Part shown: piece by piece, positions 7,605 through 15,520 of the stretch
Layout: each line of letters starts with the position of its first letter
Numbering within the stretch: position 1 is the stretch's first letter
Assembly (NCBI GenBank): GCA_050012355.1
Contig: JBEKHI010000108.1
Coordinates: 1 to 21,035, forward strand
From: JBEKHI01 sp050012355
Lineage (GTDB): Bacteria; Actinomycetota; Actinomycetes; Streptosporangiales; Streptosporangiaceae
Length of the DNA stretch: 21,035 nt
Direction of reading: 5' to 3'
The notes under the pieces: generated by a model
The model's database searches: none
The model's input: only the letters and a program-made list of their open reading frames with translations
Told to the model about the DNA's origin: nothing
Translations under genes and position numbers: made by a program

Positions 7605-7618
7605 GTTCAAATTTGAAT
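7605..7618. promoter_or_regulatory. MarR-type operator, site 1
   Basis: GTTCAAATTTGAAT holds the perfect 12-base palindrome TTCAAATTTGAA (7606-7617). It lies in the divergent region between the FUSC gene and the small membrane protein gene. A weak -35-like TTGTTC (7603-7608) and -10-like TAGCCT (7626-7631) are spaced by 17 bases and would be covered by a bound repressor. Two further sites of the same form occur at 7642 and 8231, which supports a specific regulator, most simply the MarR protein encoded at 8257. Confidence 0.65.
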
Positions 7619-7641
7619 CTGCTGCTAGCCTCGGCAGTGGT

Positions 7642-7655
7642 GTTCAAAATTGAAC
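7642..7655. promoter_or_regulatory. MarR-type operator, site 2
   Basis: GTTCAAAATTGAAC matches site 1 in 12 of 14 positions and has outer arms GTGTTCAA/TTGAACAC (7640-7657). It is centred 37 bases from site 1 and ends 28 bases before the ATG of the membrane protein gene. A repressor bound here would block that transcript near its start. Confidence 0.65.
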
Positions 7656-7683
7656 ACTGTCGTCACGTTCCCATAGGAGACCC

Positions 7684-8166
7684 ATGTCCACCCAGCCGAG
7701 GCCCGCCGCGTCCGTAGCGCCCCTAGCGCCGGCGGCGATCGCCGCCGCCCTGCTCATCCCGATCGCGGTCAGCAGCGCGCTCGCCGCCGCCATTACGGCG
7801 CTGGTCCGGGCGGTCGCCACCGTCCCGTCCGATTTCGCGCCGTTCAAGCCGTCCTCATATGTAGGCCTGATTGTGGTCGGCGTCGTAGCGGGGGCGGCGG
7901 GCTGGCTCGCGGTGCGCCGCCGGGCACGGAACCCGTCCGGCGTCATACGCTCTCTCGCGCCGACCGTGATCGTGCTCTCTTTCATCCCCGACGTCCTGCT
8001 CGGCGTGACCAAGTTCGAGGCGGGCACCACCTGGGCAGGAGTCGGCGGCCTGATGGCCATGCACCTAGTCGTCGCCATCTGCGCTGTCGCCGTCTTCGCC
8101 AGATTCCTCCCGCTAACCGGCCAGCCGCGGCACCACGAGGCCAGCGTGGTCAGCGGGAATCGGTAG
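7684..8166 (+). CDS. Small four-helix membrane protein, probably DUF6069 family
   Basis: The 160-residue product starts at an ATG preceded by AGGAGA. It has four predicted membrane helices at about residues 14-42, 58-79, 89-108 and 115-140. The pattern of a proline/alanine-rich first helix, a second helix running into WLAVRRRARNP, a third helix with VLSFIPDVLLG and a fourth containing MHLVVA fits the actinobacterial DUF6069 proteins as I know them. Function is unknown for that family. Members often sit beside a transcription regulator, as here, where the MarR gene follows on the same strand about 90 bases later. Two operator-like palindromes stand directly upstream. No enzymatic motif is visible. 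An inner-membrane protein is certain from the sequence; the family name is moderately certain. Confidence 0.7.
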   Translation: MSTQPRPAASVAPLAPAAIAAALLIPIAVSSALAAAITALVRAVATVPSDFAPFKPSSYVGLIVVGVVAGAAGWLAVRRRARNPSGVIRSLAPTVIVLSFIPDVLLGVTKFEAGTTWAGVGGLMAMHLVVAICAVAVFARFLPLTGQPRHHEASVVSGNR

Positions 8167-8230
8167 GGCGTTGGCCCGCCCCGGAAGACTGGCGGCCTAT
8201 AGAACTCCGCGATTCCGGTCCCGTCTAAGA

Positions 8231-8244
8231 GTTTGAATTTGAAC
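8231..8244. promoter_or_regulatory. MarR-type operator, site 3 (likely autoregulatory)
   Basis: GTTTGAATTTGAAC aligns without gaps to the two upstream sites (consensus GTTCAAATTTGAAC) and is palindromic at 10 of 14 positions. It lies 12 bases before the ATG chosen for the MarR gene, where MarR proteins usually repress their own transcription. Confidence 0.55.
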
Positions 8245-8256
8245 AACCGGTCTAGT

Positions 8257-8796
8257 ATGAACGGCGTGGAGGATCCGAGATGGCTGAACGAGGACGAGAT
8301 GCGGGCCTGGCTGGCGTTCCTCACCGCCGGAGAGCTGCTGAACCGCCGCCTTGACCAGCAGCTCAAGGCCGACAGCGGGCTCTCCCACCTGCAGTACGAG
8401 ATCCTCGCCCGGCTCAGTACGGCTCCCGAACGCGAACTGCGCATGACCGAGCTCGCCGACGGGGTGCTCAATTCCAAGAGCGGAACCACCTACCAGGTCA
8501 CCCAGTTGGAGAAGGCCGGGCTGGTCCGACGACGCTCCGGCCCGGGCGACGGTCACGCGGTGTACGCGTGTCTCACCGATGCCGGCGCGCGGCTCCTGGC
8601 GGAGGCGGCCCCCGGCCATGTCGCTCTCGTCCGCGAGTTGCTGATCGACGCCCTGACCCCTGAGCAGCTCTCCGCCCTGGCCGACGGCCTCGGCGAGGTC
8701 AGTCGGCGAATGCTCGTCTCACCACCCGACGGTCCGGCGGCCAGATCGGCACAGGCCGCGGCCTTGGCCCAGATACTGTCGCCGCGCGCCTCGTGA
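8257..8796 (+). CDS. MarR family transcriptional regulator
   Basis: The product (179 residues from ATG 8257) has the MarR winged-helix layout. An N-terminal dimerisation helix carries MRAWLAFLTAGELLNRRLDQ. Next comes LSHLQYEILARLSTAP, then the recognition-helix region LADGVLNSKSGTTYQVTQLEKAGLVRRR, and the wing GPGDGHAVYACLTDAGARLL, with C-terminal dimer helices after it. MarR proteins are dimeric repressors, often released by phenolic or other small aromatic ligands. A TTG codon at 8233 would add eight residues but falls inside operator site 3, so ATG 8257 (or GTG 8266) is more likely. No good ribosome binding site precedes it, so a leaderless or short-leader transcript is possible. It probably controls itself, the membrane protein gene and perhaps the divergent FUSC exporter, an inference from the shared palindromes. 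Confidence 0.9.
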   Translation: MNGVEDPRWLNEDEMRAWLAFLTAGELLNRRLDQQLKADSGLSHLQYEILARLSTAPERELRMTELADGVLNSKSGTTYQVTQLEKAGLVRRRSGPGDGHAVYACLTDAGARLLAEAAPGHVALVRELLIDALTPEQLSALADGLGEVSRRMLVSPPDGPAARSAQAAALAQILSPRAS

Positions 8797-8830
8797 GCGA
8801 TGCCGTCTCCGGCATCACGGGACAGCGAGG

Positions 8831-9766
8831 CTAGCCGAGCGCGGGGGCGACCTCGCGGACGAATAGCTCGAGAGCGTCTGCCCGGTGCGCGTAGCTGGTG
8901 TAGAACAGCTCGGTCTGGACCATGAGCTGGGTCGCGTAGGGCAACGCGGACTGGGCCAGGATTGACTCGGTGATCTGCTCGGCGGTGCCGTAGTGCAGGT
9001 TGATCGCGGCGGCCTTCTCCGCGAGAGTGCTGGCCGAGGGCAGGAAATCTTTGCCCCAGGCGTACTTCTCCTCGATGCCGTCCCGTGCCTCGCGCAGCGC
9101 GGTCTCGCGGTCCTTCGCCGGGTAGATGAGCGTCGCGAGGCCGACACGCGGAGCCGCCGGCCCGTGCTGCTCCAGGCCGCGGTAGTAGGCACGGGCCGTG
9201 ACCTCGGCGGGCACCGTCTGGGTGGTGCCGATCAGCACACCGTGGCCCCGGGCACCCGTCTGGTAGCCGCTCTGCTCGGTAAGCGTGGCCTCCCAGATCC
9301 GGGCCGACAGCCCGGGAGCGGGCGGGTTGAGCCGGCCGCCGTTCAGCGGCTCGCCATCGAGGACCTCGATCAGCCGCGAGAGGCCGTCCAGGTAGTCGGC
9401 CTTCGTAGCAGGCGTACCGCGGAAGACGTCGGCCAGCCCGGGCGCGCCGCCACCGTTCGCGACCCCGAGTTCGAGCCGCCCGCCGCTCAGCGCGTCAAGC
9501 ACCGCGGCGTCTTCCGCCACGCGTACCGGGTTCTCCAGTGGCAGGGTCACCACCCCGGTCCCGAGGCGCAACCGGGTAGTACGCGCGGCCAGCCAGGACA
9601 AGAACACCAGTGGCGACGGCAACCCAGGCCGCAAGTGGAACTGCCGCACCCACACGCCCTCGACGCCGAGCTTCTCGGCGGACTCGAACAGCCCGAGAGC
9701 GCCACGGTAGTTGGCTGCCTGATCGCCCTCCTCGTTGAGGATCGCGTAGCAGAAGACGCTCAGCAC
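8831..9766 (-). CDS. LLM-class flavin-dependent oxidoreductase, paralogue B
   Basis: This 311-residue luciferase-like protein shows RLRLGTGVVTLPLENPVRVAE followed by AVLDALSGGRLELGVANGGG, the flavin-binding strand-loop region of the family, and later GVLIGTTQTVPAEVTARAYY. It is closely similar along its length to the product of the gene just upstream, so the two arose by tandem duplication. The GTG start overlaps the stop of that gene by seven bases, which indicates translational coupling. It is the last gene of the minus-strand run and ends 34 bases from the 3' end of the converging MarR gene. The expected reaction is FMNH2/O2-dependent oxidation. The specific substrate is not visible, but SsuD- and NtaA-like neighbours suggest organosulfur or amine chemistry. 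Confidence 0.87.
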   Translation of the reverse strand: MLSVFCYAILNEEGDQAANYRGALGLFESAEKLGVEGVWVRQFHLRPGLPSPLVFLSWLAARTTRLRLGTGVVTLPLENPVRVAEDAAVLDALSGGRLELGVANGGGAPGLADVFRGTPATKADYLDGLSRLIEVLDGEPLNGGRLNPPAPGLSARIWEATLTEQSGYQTGARGHGVLIGTTQTVPAEVTARAYYRGLEQHGPAAPRVGLATLIYPAKDRETALREARDGIEEKYAWGKDFLPSASTLAEKAAAINLHYGTAEQITESILAQSALPYATQLMVQTELFYTSYAHRADALELFVREVAPALG

Positions 9767-10731
9767 CTAGACCACCCGAGACGGGGCGCGATCTCAGCGG
9801 CGATCGCCTCAACCGCCGCCAGCCGCCGTGAGTGCGAGCGGGTCCCGTAGGCCACCGCGAACTGCAGCTCGGTGGTGTACGGGAACGCGGGAAACGACGC
9901 GATCGAGGACGCGATCTCGGCCGGCGTGCCGAAGTGCACGTTGATCGCGGTGGCCTTCTCCTCAAGAGAAGACGCCGTGGGCAGCCAGTCCTTGCCCCAG
10001 GCGTAGACGGTCTCGATGTCCTCCTCCAGCTCAGCCAGCGCCACCCGGCGGGACGACGCGACGTGGATGTTCACCACCAGCCCCACCCGCGGGGCCACTC
10101 CGGCCGGCAGCGAATCGTGGTACGCAAGCGCGGTGACCTCGGCCGGGACCGTCTGGGTCGAGCCGATCAGCACCCCGTTGCCGCGGCCCGCGGCGGCCTG
10201 CCCGGTCTGCGAAGTCAGCGCGGACTCCCAGATCCGGCCGGATAGTCCCGGCGCGGGCGGGTTCAGCTCCTGCTTCGTACCGTTCAGCGGCACCCCGTCC
10301 AGCGCGCTGACCAGGTCACCGAGCCGCCGCAGCTGCGCTGGTACGGATTTGTCCAGAGGAACCCCGAGAGCGGAGGCGACATGAGGCTGCCCGCCGTTCG
10401 ACACGCCGAGCTCGAACCGTCCGCCGCTTATCGCGTCGAGCACCGCCGCGTCCTCGGCGACCCGCACGACATTCTCCAGCGGGAGCGGCACCACCGACGT
10501 CCCAAGCCGGATCCGCGACGTCCGAGCGGCGACAGCCCCCAGGAAGATGAACGGCGACGGCAACCCCCCAGGGAAACTGAACCCGGCCCCAGGACGGCGG
10601 AAGTGATACGACCGCACCCAGGCGCTGTCGAACCCGAGCTCCTCCGCGCGCACGAACACCGACAGCATCTCCCGGTAGACCGTCGCCTGATCGCCGTGCT
10701 CGCGCAGGTCCGAATGGATGGCTACCCTCAT
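9760..10731 (-). CDS. LLM-class flavin-dependent oxidoreductase, paralogue A
   Basis: The 323-residue protein carries RIRLGTSVVPLPLENVVRVAE, AVLDAISGGRFELGVSNGG and GVLIGSTQTVPAEVTALAYH, all matching the paralogue downstream and typical of luciferase-like monooxygenases. The shared C-terminal part YAWGKDWLPTASSLEEKA versus YAWGKDFLPSASTLAEKA also shows the duplication. Its ATG overlaps the stop of the NtaA-like gene as ATGA. Compared with paralogue B it has an insert of about nine residues near residue 47 (RRPGAGFSFPG), in a loop that follows an early strand and could border the substrate pocket. Two diverged copies side by side may act on related substrates, on successive steps, or form a luciferase-like heterodimer; none of these is shown. 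Confidence 0.87.
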   Translation of the reverse strand: MRVAIHSDLREHGDQATVYREMLSVFVRAEELGFDSAWVRSYHFRRPGAGFSFPGGLPSPFIFLGAVAARTSRIRLGTSVVPLPLENVVRVAEDAAVLDAISGGRFELGVSNGGQPHVASALGVPLDKSVPAQLRRLGDLVSALDGVPLNGTKQELNPPAPGLSGRIWESALTSQTGQAAAGRGNGVLIGSTQTVPAEVTALAYHDSLPAGVAPRVGLVVNIHVASSRRVALAELEEDIETVYAWGKDWLPTASSLEEKATAINVHFGTPAEIASSIASFPAFPYTTELQFAVAYGTRSHSRRLAAVEAIAAEIAPRLGWSRC

Positions 10732-12032
10732 CGGTCGTCCCGCAGGTGGCCGCGCAGGGTGCTCGCGGTGTACTCGGTGCGATGCAGGCCCCGCTTCTGC
10801 AGTAGCGGCACCACATGCTCGGTGAACAGCTCAAGCGCCGAGGGCAGGATCGTCGGCTGCAAGGTGAACCCGTCGCTCGCCCCCGAGGTCACCCAGGACT
10901 CGATGAGGTCGGCGAACTGTTCCGGTGTCCCGGTGAACTCCAGCCCGCCCGGCAGGCCGGTCAGCTCCTCAGCGACCTGGCGGAATGTCTTGCCCTGTCC
11001 GCGCTTGACGATCTCGTCGGTCCGGCTGGTGCGGTTCGCCGACGCGATCGCCTGCTCCGAGAGCGGCTGGTCGGGGTCGATCAGCGAGGCGTCGATCCCC
11101 GCGTTGTGCGCCAGGTTGCGCCAGCGGAACTCGGGATCCACCGCGTCCTCGAGCGCGGCCCGCAGCGAACGCGCCTCGGTCTCGGTCGACCCGATCACGA
11201 ACGCGACGCCGGGCAGCACCAGCACGTCATCGGGATCCCGCCCGTGCCTAACGGCGGCGGCGCGGACCGTCTCCCGGAACGCGCGGCCGTCCGCGATGGA
11301 AGGCTGCGCGGTGAAGACCAGGTCGGCGCGTTTGCCCGCCAGGTCAACACCCGGACCCGATGATCCCGCCTGAGCGAACACCGGCCGGCCCTGTGGAGAG
11401 CGCGGCAGCGTGAGCGCGCCGCTCACGTCGAAGAACCGCCCGTGGAAGTCCACCGGCCGGATCAGGTCGGTGTCCGCCCACAGCCCGCTGGCCTGGTCGG
11501 CGACGACCGCGGCGGCGTCCCAGCTGTCCCATAGCTTCAGCACGACCGAGACGAACTCATCGGCTCGCTCGTAGCGCTCGTCGTGCGGCGGGTGCGCGGT
11601 CAGCCCGAAGTTGCCCGCCGCTCCCGCGTACCTGGTGGTGACGATGTTCCAGCCGGCCCGTCCGCCCGACAGGTGGTCGATGGTGGCGAGCCGCCGCGCC
11701 AGGTCATACGGCGCGCTGTAGGTCGTGGACGCGGTCGCGACCAGCCCGATCCGCGTCGTCGAGCGGGACAGCGCGGCGATCAGCTCCAGCGGGTCGAACC
11801 CGACCTGCGGGAAGTACCTGGCACGGAAAATGGCCAAGCCGGGGGAGTCGGCGAAGAACACGGAGTCGAGCAGGCCCCGCTCGGCCGCCTGCGTCGCGCG
11901 CTCGAGCACGCCGATCCGGTCGGTCAGCTCCGCCGGATCGACGAGCCGCCAGGCTGACTCGTGATAGCCGACACCGGTCAGGAAGGCAATGAAGTGGGCA
12001 TGGGGAGGTGGGTGGGGGGCGCGGGTCGTCAT
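10728..12032 (-). CDS. NtaA/DmoA family FMN-dependent monooxygenase
   Basis: From the ATG at 12032 the product has 434 residues, the usual length for NtaA, SnaA and DszA proteins. Hallmarks are ATIDHLSGGRAGWNIVTTRYAG, the DERYERADEFVSVVLKLWDSWD helix (split here by the writer only for length), the DFHGRFFDVSGALTLPRSPQ segment and GRPVFAQAGSSGPGVDLA. Known relatives cleave nitrilotriacetate, EDTA, pristinamycin precursors, dibenzothiophene sulfone or dimethyl sulfide, and Bacillus YxeK acts on S-succinylcysteine-type compounds. All need reduced FMN from a partner reductase, which is not in the window. The reading frame extends further upstream to 12275, but that part lies in the SsuD-like gene and is not family-like. 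The start overlaps the upstream stop as TGATG. The family is confident; the substrate is unknown. Confidence 0.92.
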   Translation of the reverse strand: MTTRAPHPPPHAHFIAFLTGVGYHESAWRLVDPAELTDRIGVLERATQAAERGLLDSVFFADSPGLAIFRARYFPQVGFDPLELIAALSRSTTRIGLVATASTTYSAPYDLARRLATIDHLSGGRAGWNIVTTRYAGAAGNFGLTAHPPHDERYERADEFVSVVLKLWDSWDAAAVVADQASGLWADTDLIRPVDFHGRFFDVSGALTLPRSPQGRPVFAQAGSSGPGVDLAGKRADLVFTAQPSIADGRAFRETVRAAAVRHGRDPDDVLVLPGVAFVIGSTETEARSLRAALEDAVDPEFRWRNLAHNAGIDASLIDPDQPLSEQAIASANRTSRTDEIVKRGQGKTFRQVAEELTGLPGGLEFTGTPEQFADLIESWVTSGASDGFTLQPTILPSALELFTEHVVPLLQKRGLHRTEYTASTLRGHLRDDR

Positions 12033-13138
12033 CAGGCCGCCTTCACCGGCGCGGCGGCGTCCCGTAGCGAGACGGCTTGCTTGATCAATCTCAGTGTCTC
12101 CCGTCGCAATTCCGCGTCCCGAGGATTCGTCACATGGGTACCGAGCGTCACGATCCCGATTCCGAGCGCGTGGTAGCCGAGCACCGCGTCCGCGATCGTC
12201 GACGGCGATCCGACCAGCGCGGGCGTCGCCCGGGACAGCGCGGTCAGCCCCAGGTAGAGCACGTCGTCCGCCCATTGCCCGGCGGTCACGTCCCGCTCGG
12301 CGAACCGATCCTCCCGTATCGACCGCAGCCCGGCGCCCCCGCCGGCCCGGAACTCTAGCAGCCGCCGTATCGCGTCCTCGATCTCACGCACGTGCCGCCG
12401 CGCCGCATCGTCTGTCTCACCGAGGATCATGTTCAAATTTATCCAGAACGCCGGTCTCGCATCTCCCGCGACCCCCTTGACCTGCGCGACCTTCTCCGCC
12501 GCCTCGGCGACCGTCACGCCGTGAAAGGCCAGCACGTCCGCGTGCCGGAGGCCCACGTCGATCGCGATGTCCGACTCGGCCGGGAAGGAGATCACCGGCC
12601 GGGTGACCGGCTTCACCCCGGAGAACGCGCCGCGCACCCGGTAGAACTCGCCCTCGAAGTCGAACGGTTCGTCAGAGGTCAGCACGCGGGTGAAGATCTC
12701 CAGGTACTCGGCCCCGCGCCGGTACCGTGCTTCCCGCTCGATGAAGTCACCGTCCCGCTCCAGATCCCGGTGCCCGAGGATCAGGTGGACTCCGGATCGC
12801 CCGCCGGATAGCCGGTCCATGGTGGCGACGGCTCGGGCCGCCGCCGTCGGAGCCTGGGTACCGGGCCGGTGCGCGATCACGACCTTGAGCCGTTCGGTGC
12901 GCGCCAGTGCCCAGGTTGCCGTCACCGTGACGTCCGGCCAGGTGGCGGAGTTTGGCAGGATCGAGGCGTCGTAGCCGGCCGCCTCGTATTCTCTGGCCTC
13001 GGCGGCGATGTAGTCAGGATCGGCGGTGACCGGTTCCGGCACCGGTGTGAAGTAAGCGGCCTCCCGCGCTATCCCCGCCGTCGAGTAGCTGTTGCTGTAG
13101 GACTGGGGATTGATCCACGAGCGCAGTTCGATCGGCAT
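12032..13138 (-). CDS. SsuD-like (alkanesulfonate monooxygenase family) flavin monooxygenase
   Basis: The 368-residue product is a luciferase-like monooxygenase of the SsuD type. Signs are LKVVIAHRPGTQAPTAAARA, ATMDRLSGGRSGVHLILG, the element RDGDFIEREARYRRGAEYLE and PVISFPAESDIAIDVGLRHAD. SsuD uses FMNH2 and O2 to release sulfite from alkanesulfonates. Close relatives act on dimethyl sulfone, methanesulfonate and other sulfur compounds and are usually made when sulfate or cysteine is scarce. The ATG at 13138 has a good site, AGGAGAGG. The reading frame of the ABC ATPase gene upstream runs 125 bases into this gene. The stop overlaps the next ATG. It is the strongest single hint that the minus-strand run concerns organosulfur compounds. 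Confidence 0.9.
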   Translation of the reverse strand: MPIELRSWINPQSYSNSYSTAGIAREAAYFTPVPEPVTADPDYIAAEAREYEAAGYDASILPNSATWPDVTVTATWALARTERLKVVIAHRPGTQAPTAAARAVATMDRLSGGRSGVHLILGHRDLERDGDFIEREARYRRGAEYLEIFTRVLTSDEPFDFEGEFYRVRGAFSGVKPVTRPVISFPAESDIAIDVGLRHADVLAFHGVTVAEAAEKVAQVKGVAGDARPAFWINLNMILGETDDAARRHVREIEDAIRRLLEFRAGGGAGLRSIREDRFAERDVTAGQWADDVLYLGLTALSRATPALVGSPSTIADAVLGYHALGIGIVTLGTHVTNPRDAELRRETLRLIKQAVSLRDAAAPVKAA

Positions 13139-14666
13139 TACCTCTCCTGAGTGATAGCGCGGAATCCACGAGTGACTTCGTGTAGGGATGCTCGGGCTTG
13201 GTGAAGATCTCGTCGGCCGGTTTCAGCTCGACGAGCTCACCGTCGTACAGCACCCCGATGCGATGCGAGATCTGCCGGACGACCGCGAGGTCGTGCGAGA
13301 TGAACAGGTACGACACCCCGGTGCGTTCGCGCAGCGCCGTGAGCAGGCCAAGAACCCGGGCCTGGGTGGACACGTCGAGTGCGGAGGTCGGCTCGTCGCA
13401 GATCACCAGCGGCACGTGCCCGGCAAAGGCGCGGGCGATGGCGACCCGCTGTTTCTGTCCACCGGATAGCTGGCTGGGCAGCTTGTCAAGCAAGTCATCC
13501 GTCAGATCGGCGCTCGCGGCGAGTTCTTCGACGGTCTGGGTGCCGTCGAGCAACTCCAGCGACCGGGCGAGTACCTGCCGGACGGTGCGCCGCGGGTTCA
13601 GCGAGGCGTCCGGGTTCTGGAAGACGAACTGCGTCAGTGGCAGCGGCTTGCGCCCCCGCTTGCGATCTTCCACATTAAAGCTGATCTCGCCCGAGTAGCC
13701 GGTCAGCCCGGCGACGGCCAGGCCCAGGGTGGTCTTGCCGCTGCCGGATTCGCCGACCAGCCCGAGCACCTCGCCGCGGCCGATGGTGAGGGAGATGTCT
13801 CGCAGCGCGGCCTTGCGGTCGTAGTTTTTGGTCAGGTGCTCGATGGTGACCAGCGGAGTTTCGTCGCTGGAGACCGCGCCGCTCGGCTCGTCGATCCTGG
13901 GCAGGGCGGCGACCAGCGCCTGGGTGTACGGGTGCCGCGGCGCGAGCAGCACGTCGGCGGCGGCGCCCTCCTCGACCAGGCTCCGTTCACCTTCGAGGGC
14001 GTCGCGCAGCACGCCGATGCGCTGGCAGTGCGCCGCCACCAGCGGCAGGTTGTGGCTGATCAGGATGCTCGCGAAACCCAGCTCGTCGCGCAAGGTGTCG
14101 ATCAGCGCCATGATCTCCGCCTCGACCCTGGCGTCCAGCCCGGTCGTCGGCTCGTCGAGTATCAGCAGCCGGGGTTCGCAGGCCAGCGCCATCGCGATCA
14201 CGACCCGCTGCTGCTGCCCGCCGGACAGCTCGTACGGAAACCGCGAGGCGAACGCGGGATCCAGCCGGACCCGCTGCAGCGCGGTCGCGGTGCGTTCGCG
14301 GGCCAGCGATTTGCTGTCGCCGCGTAGCCGGTACACCTCGGCGATCTGCTCGCCCGCCCGCATGGTCGGGTTCAGCGCCAGTCCTGGTTCCTGGTAGACG
14401 ACCGCCAGCGCGCTGGCCCGGAACTCCCGCAGCTCTCTCGGGTCGAGATCGCGCACAGCGACCCCGGCGACGGTCAGCTCGGTGGCCGACAGCGACGCGT
14501 TATGCGGCAAGTAGCGGGTGAGCGCCAGCGCCGTGGTGGATTTACCCGAGCCTGACTCGCCGACCAGCCCATAGGACTCACCGGGACCGACGATGAAGCT
14601 CAGGTCGCGCACGGCAGCTCGTCCGCCGTAAGAAACAGTGAGGTTGTCCACGGTGACGACGGTCAC
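13014..14666 (-). CDS. Peptide-type ABC transporter, double ATP-binding protein (DppD-DppF fusion type), 3' end anomalous
   Basis: From GTG 14666 the product has 550 residues with two complete ABC domains. Domain 1 has Walker A GESGSGKS at 36-43, signature LSGGQQQR and Walker B LLILDEPTTGLD. Domain 2 has Walker A GESGSGKT with Lys311, signature LSGGQKQR and Walker B LVICDEPTSALD. Both ATP sites look intact, and the fused form is common with Dpp/Opp importers and with glutathione-type GsiA. The start overlaps the permease stop as GTGA. The family-like sequence ends near HPYTKSLVDSALSLR, at about 13150. The frame then continues 125 bases inside the SsuD-like gene to a stop at 13014, giving a tail that reads as shadow sequence. 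A TAA in another frame (13138-13140) overlaps the next ATG, so a one-base deletion may have removed the original stop. Confidence 0.9.
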   Translation of the reverse strand: MTVVTVDNLTVSYGGRAAVRDLSFIVGPGESYGLVGESGSGKSTTALALTRYLPHNASLSATELTVAGVAVRDLDPRELREFRASALAVVYQEPGLALNPTMRAGEQIAEVYRLRGDSKSLARERTATALQRVRLDPAFASRFPYELSGGQQQRVVIAMALACEPRLLILDEPTTGLDARVEAEIMALIDTLRDELGFASILISHNLPLVAAHCQRIGVLRDALEGERSLVEEGAAADVLLAPRHPYTQALVAALPRIDEPSGAVSSDETPLVTIEHLTKNYDRKAALRDISLTIGRGEVLGLVGESGSGKTTLGLAVAGLTGYSGEISFNVEDRKRGRKPLPLTQFVFQNPDASLNPRRTVRQVLARSLELLDGTQTVEELAASADLTDDLLDKLPSQLSGGQKQRVAIARAFAGHVPLVICDEPTSALDVSTQARVLGLLTALRERTGVSYLFISHDLAVVRQISHRIGVLYDGELVELKPADEIFTKPEHPYTKSLVDSALSLRRGNADRTALVDQSPVLQQQLLDGGDSAGGRLLHTGAGTGHRRS

Positions 14667-15520
14667 GACGACCAGACCTCCTTGAGGTTGTCGGCGATCA
14701 GCTGGACCGCGACCACCAGCGACGCCACGGCGAGCGCGGGGAAGAGCACGGTCCACCAGGCGGTCTCGACGTAGGCCAGGTTGGAGTTGATCGTGAGTCC
14801 CCAGTCCGGAGACGGAGGCTGCTGGCCGAGGCCGAGGAAGGACAGCGCCGCGGTCATCAAGATGGCCGACGCCAGGCTGAGCGTGAACTGGATGACGATC
14901 ACCGGCAGCACGTTGGGTACCAGTTCCCTGGCCATGATGCGGACCGAGGACTCGCCCTGGGTCTTGGCGGTCGTCACGTAGCTCTTGCCCATCTCCGCCA
15001 GGATCGCCGCGCGGATGATCCGCGCGATGCTCGGGGCGAAGACCACGCCGATGATCACGATCAGCGCCGGCGGGCTGGCGCCGAACGCGCTGACCAGCAC
15101 GATCAGGAAGATCAACGGCGGCAGCACGACCATCACGTCGAACACCCGCATCAGCGCGGTGTCCACCCAGCCCCGGTAGTACCCCGCGATGACCCCGAGC
15201 GCGCTGCCGAGAACCGTTGCCAGGATCGACCCGAGCGGGCCGACGAGCAGCGCGGTATCCGATCCCGCCAGGGTCCTGGCGAACATGCTCCGGCCAAGAT
15301 AATCGGTGCCGAACAGGTTGGACAGGCTGGGCGCGGCCAGTATCTTCCCGGTGTTCGTGTACGGGTTCAGCCCGAACAGCTTCCAGGTGGTCGCGGCCAG
15401 CACCCAGCCCACCACGATGAGCGCGCTGACCGTGAACGTCGGGCGGCGCAGCAGCGCGCGACCCCGGCGCCGAGCCGCCGGGTTAACGCTTACTGCCGTC
15501 GGGGCGGTCGCGACACTCAT
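14663..15520 (-). CDS. ABC transporter permease, DppC/OppC type
   Basis: The 285-residue protein has an N-terminal membrane helix (FTVSALIVVGWVLAATTWKL), a periplasmic-type loop with NLFGTDYLGRSMFARTLAG, typical of DppC, and a following five-helix permease core. The ATPase-contacting loop appears as YVTTAKTQGESSVRIMAREL, close to the E-A-A-x-x-x-G motif of importers. It would pair with the permease upstream and be energised by the double ATPase downstream. Both borders are four-base overlaps (ATGA at 15517-15520 and GTGA at 14663-14666), so the three genes are tightly coupled. It is a complete, standard member of the family. Confidence 0.93.
   Translation of the reverse strand: MSVATAPTAVSVNPAARRRGRALLRRPTFTVSALIVVGWVLAATTWKLFGLNPYTNTGKILAAPSLSNLFGTDYLGRSMFARTLAGSDTALLVGPLGSILATVLGSALGVIAGYYRGWVDTALMRVFDVMVVLPPLIFLIVLVSAFGASPPALIVIIGVVFAPSIARIIRAAILAEMGKSYVTTAKTQGESSVRIMARELVPNVLPVIVIQFTLSLASAILMTAALSFLGLGQQPPSPDWGLTINSNLAYVETAWWTVLFPALAVASLVVAVQLIADNLKEVWSS

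Noticed and set aside
8233..8256. TTG start for the MarR gene
   Set aside because: The codons fall inside the third operator-like palindrome, and the ATG at 8257 fits the family N terminus.
12033..12275. N-terminal extension of the NtaA-like protein by 81 residues
   Set aside because: It lies entirely within the SsuD-like gene and lacks family-like sequence; the ATG at 12032 gives the standard length and a TGATG junction.
12430..12440. TTCAAATTT inside the SsuD-like gene as a further MarR site
   Set aside because: It is only a partial match, lies deep in a coding region and is explained by codons for Asn-Leu-Asn.
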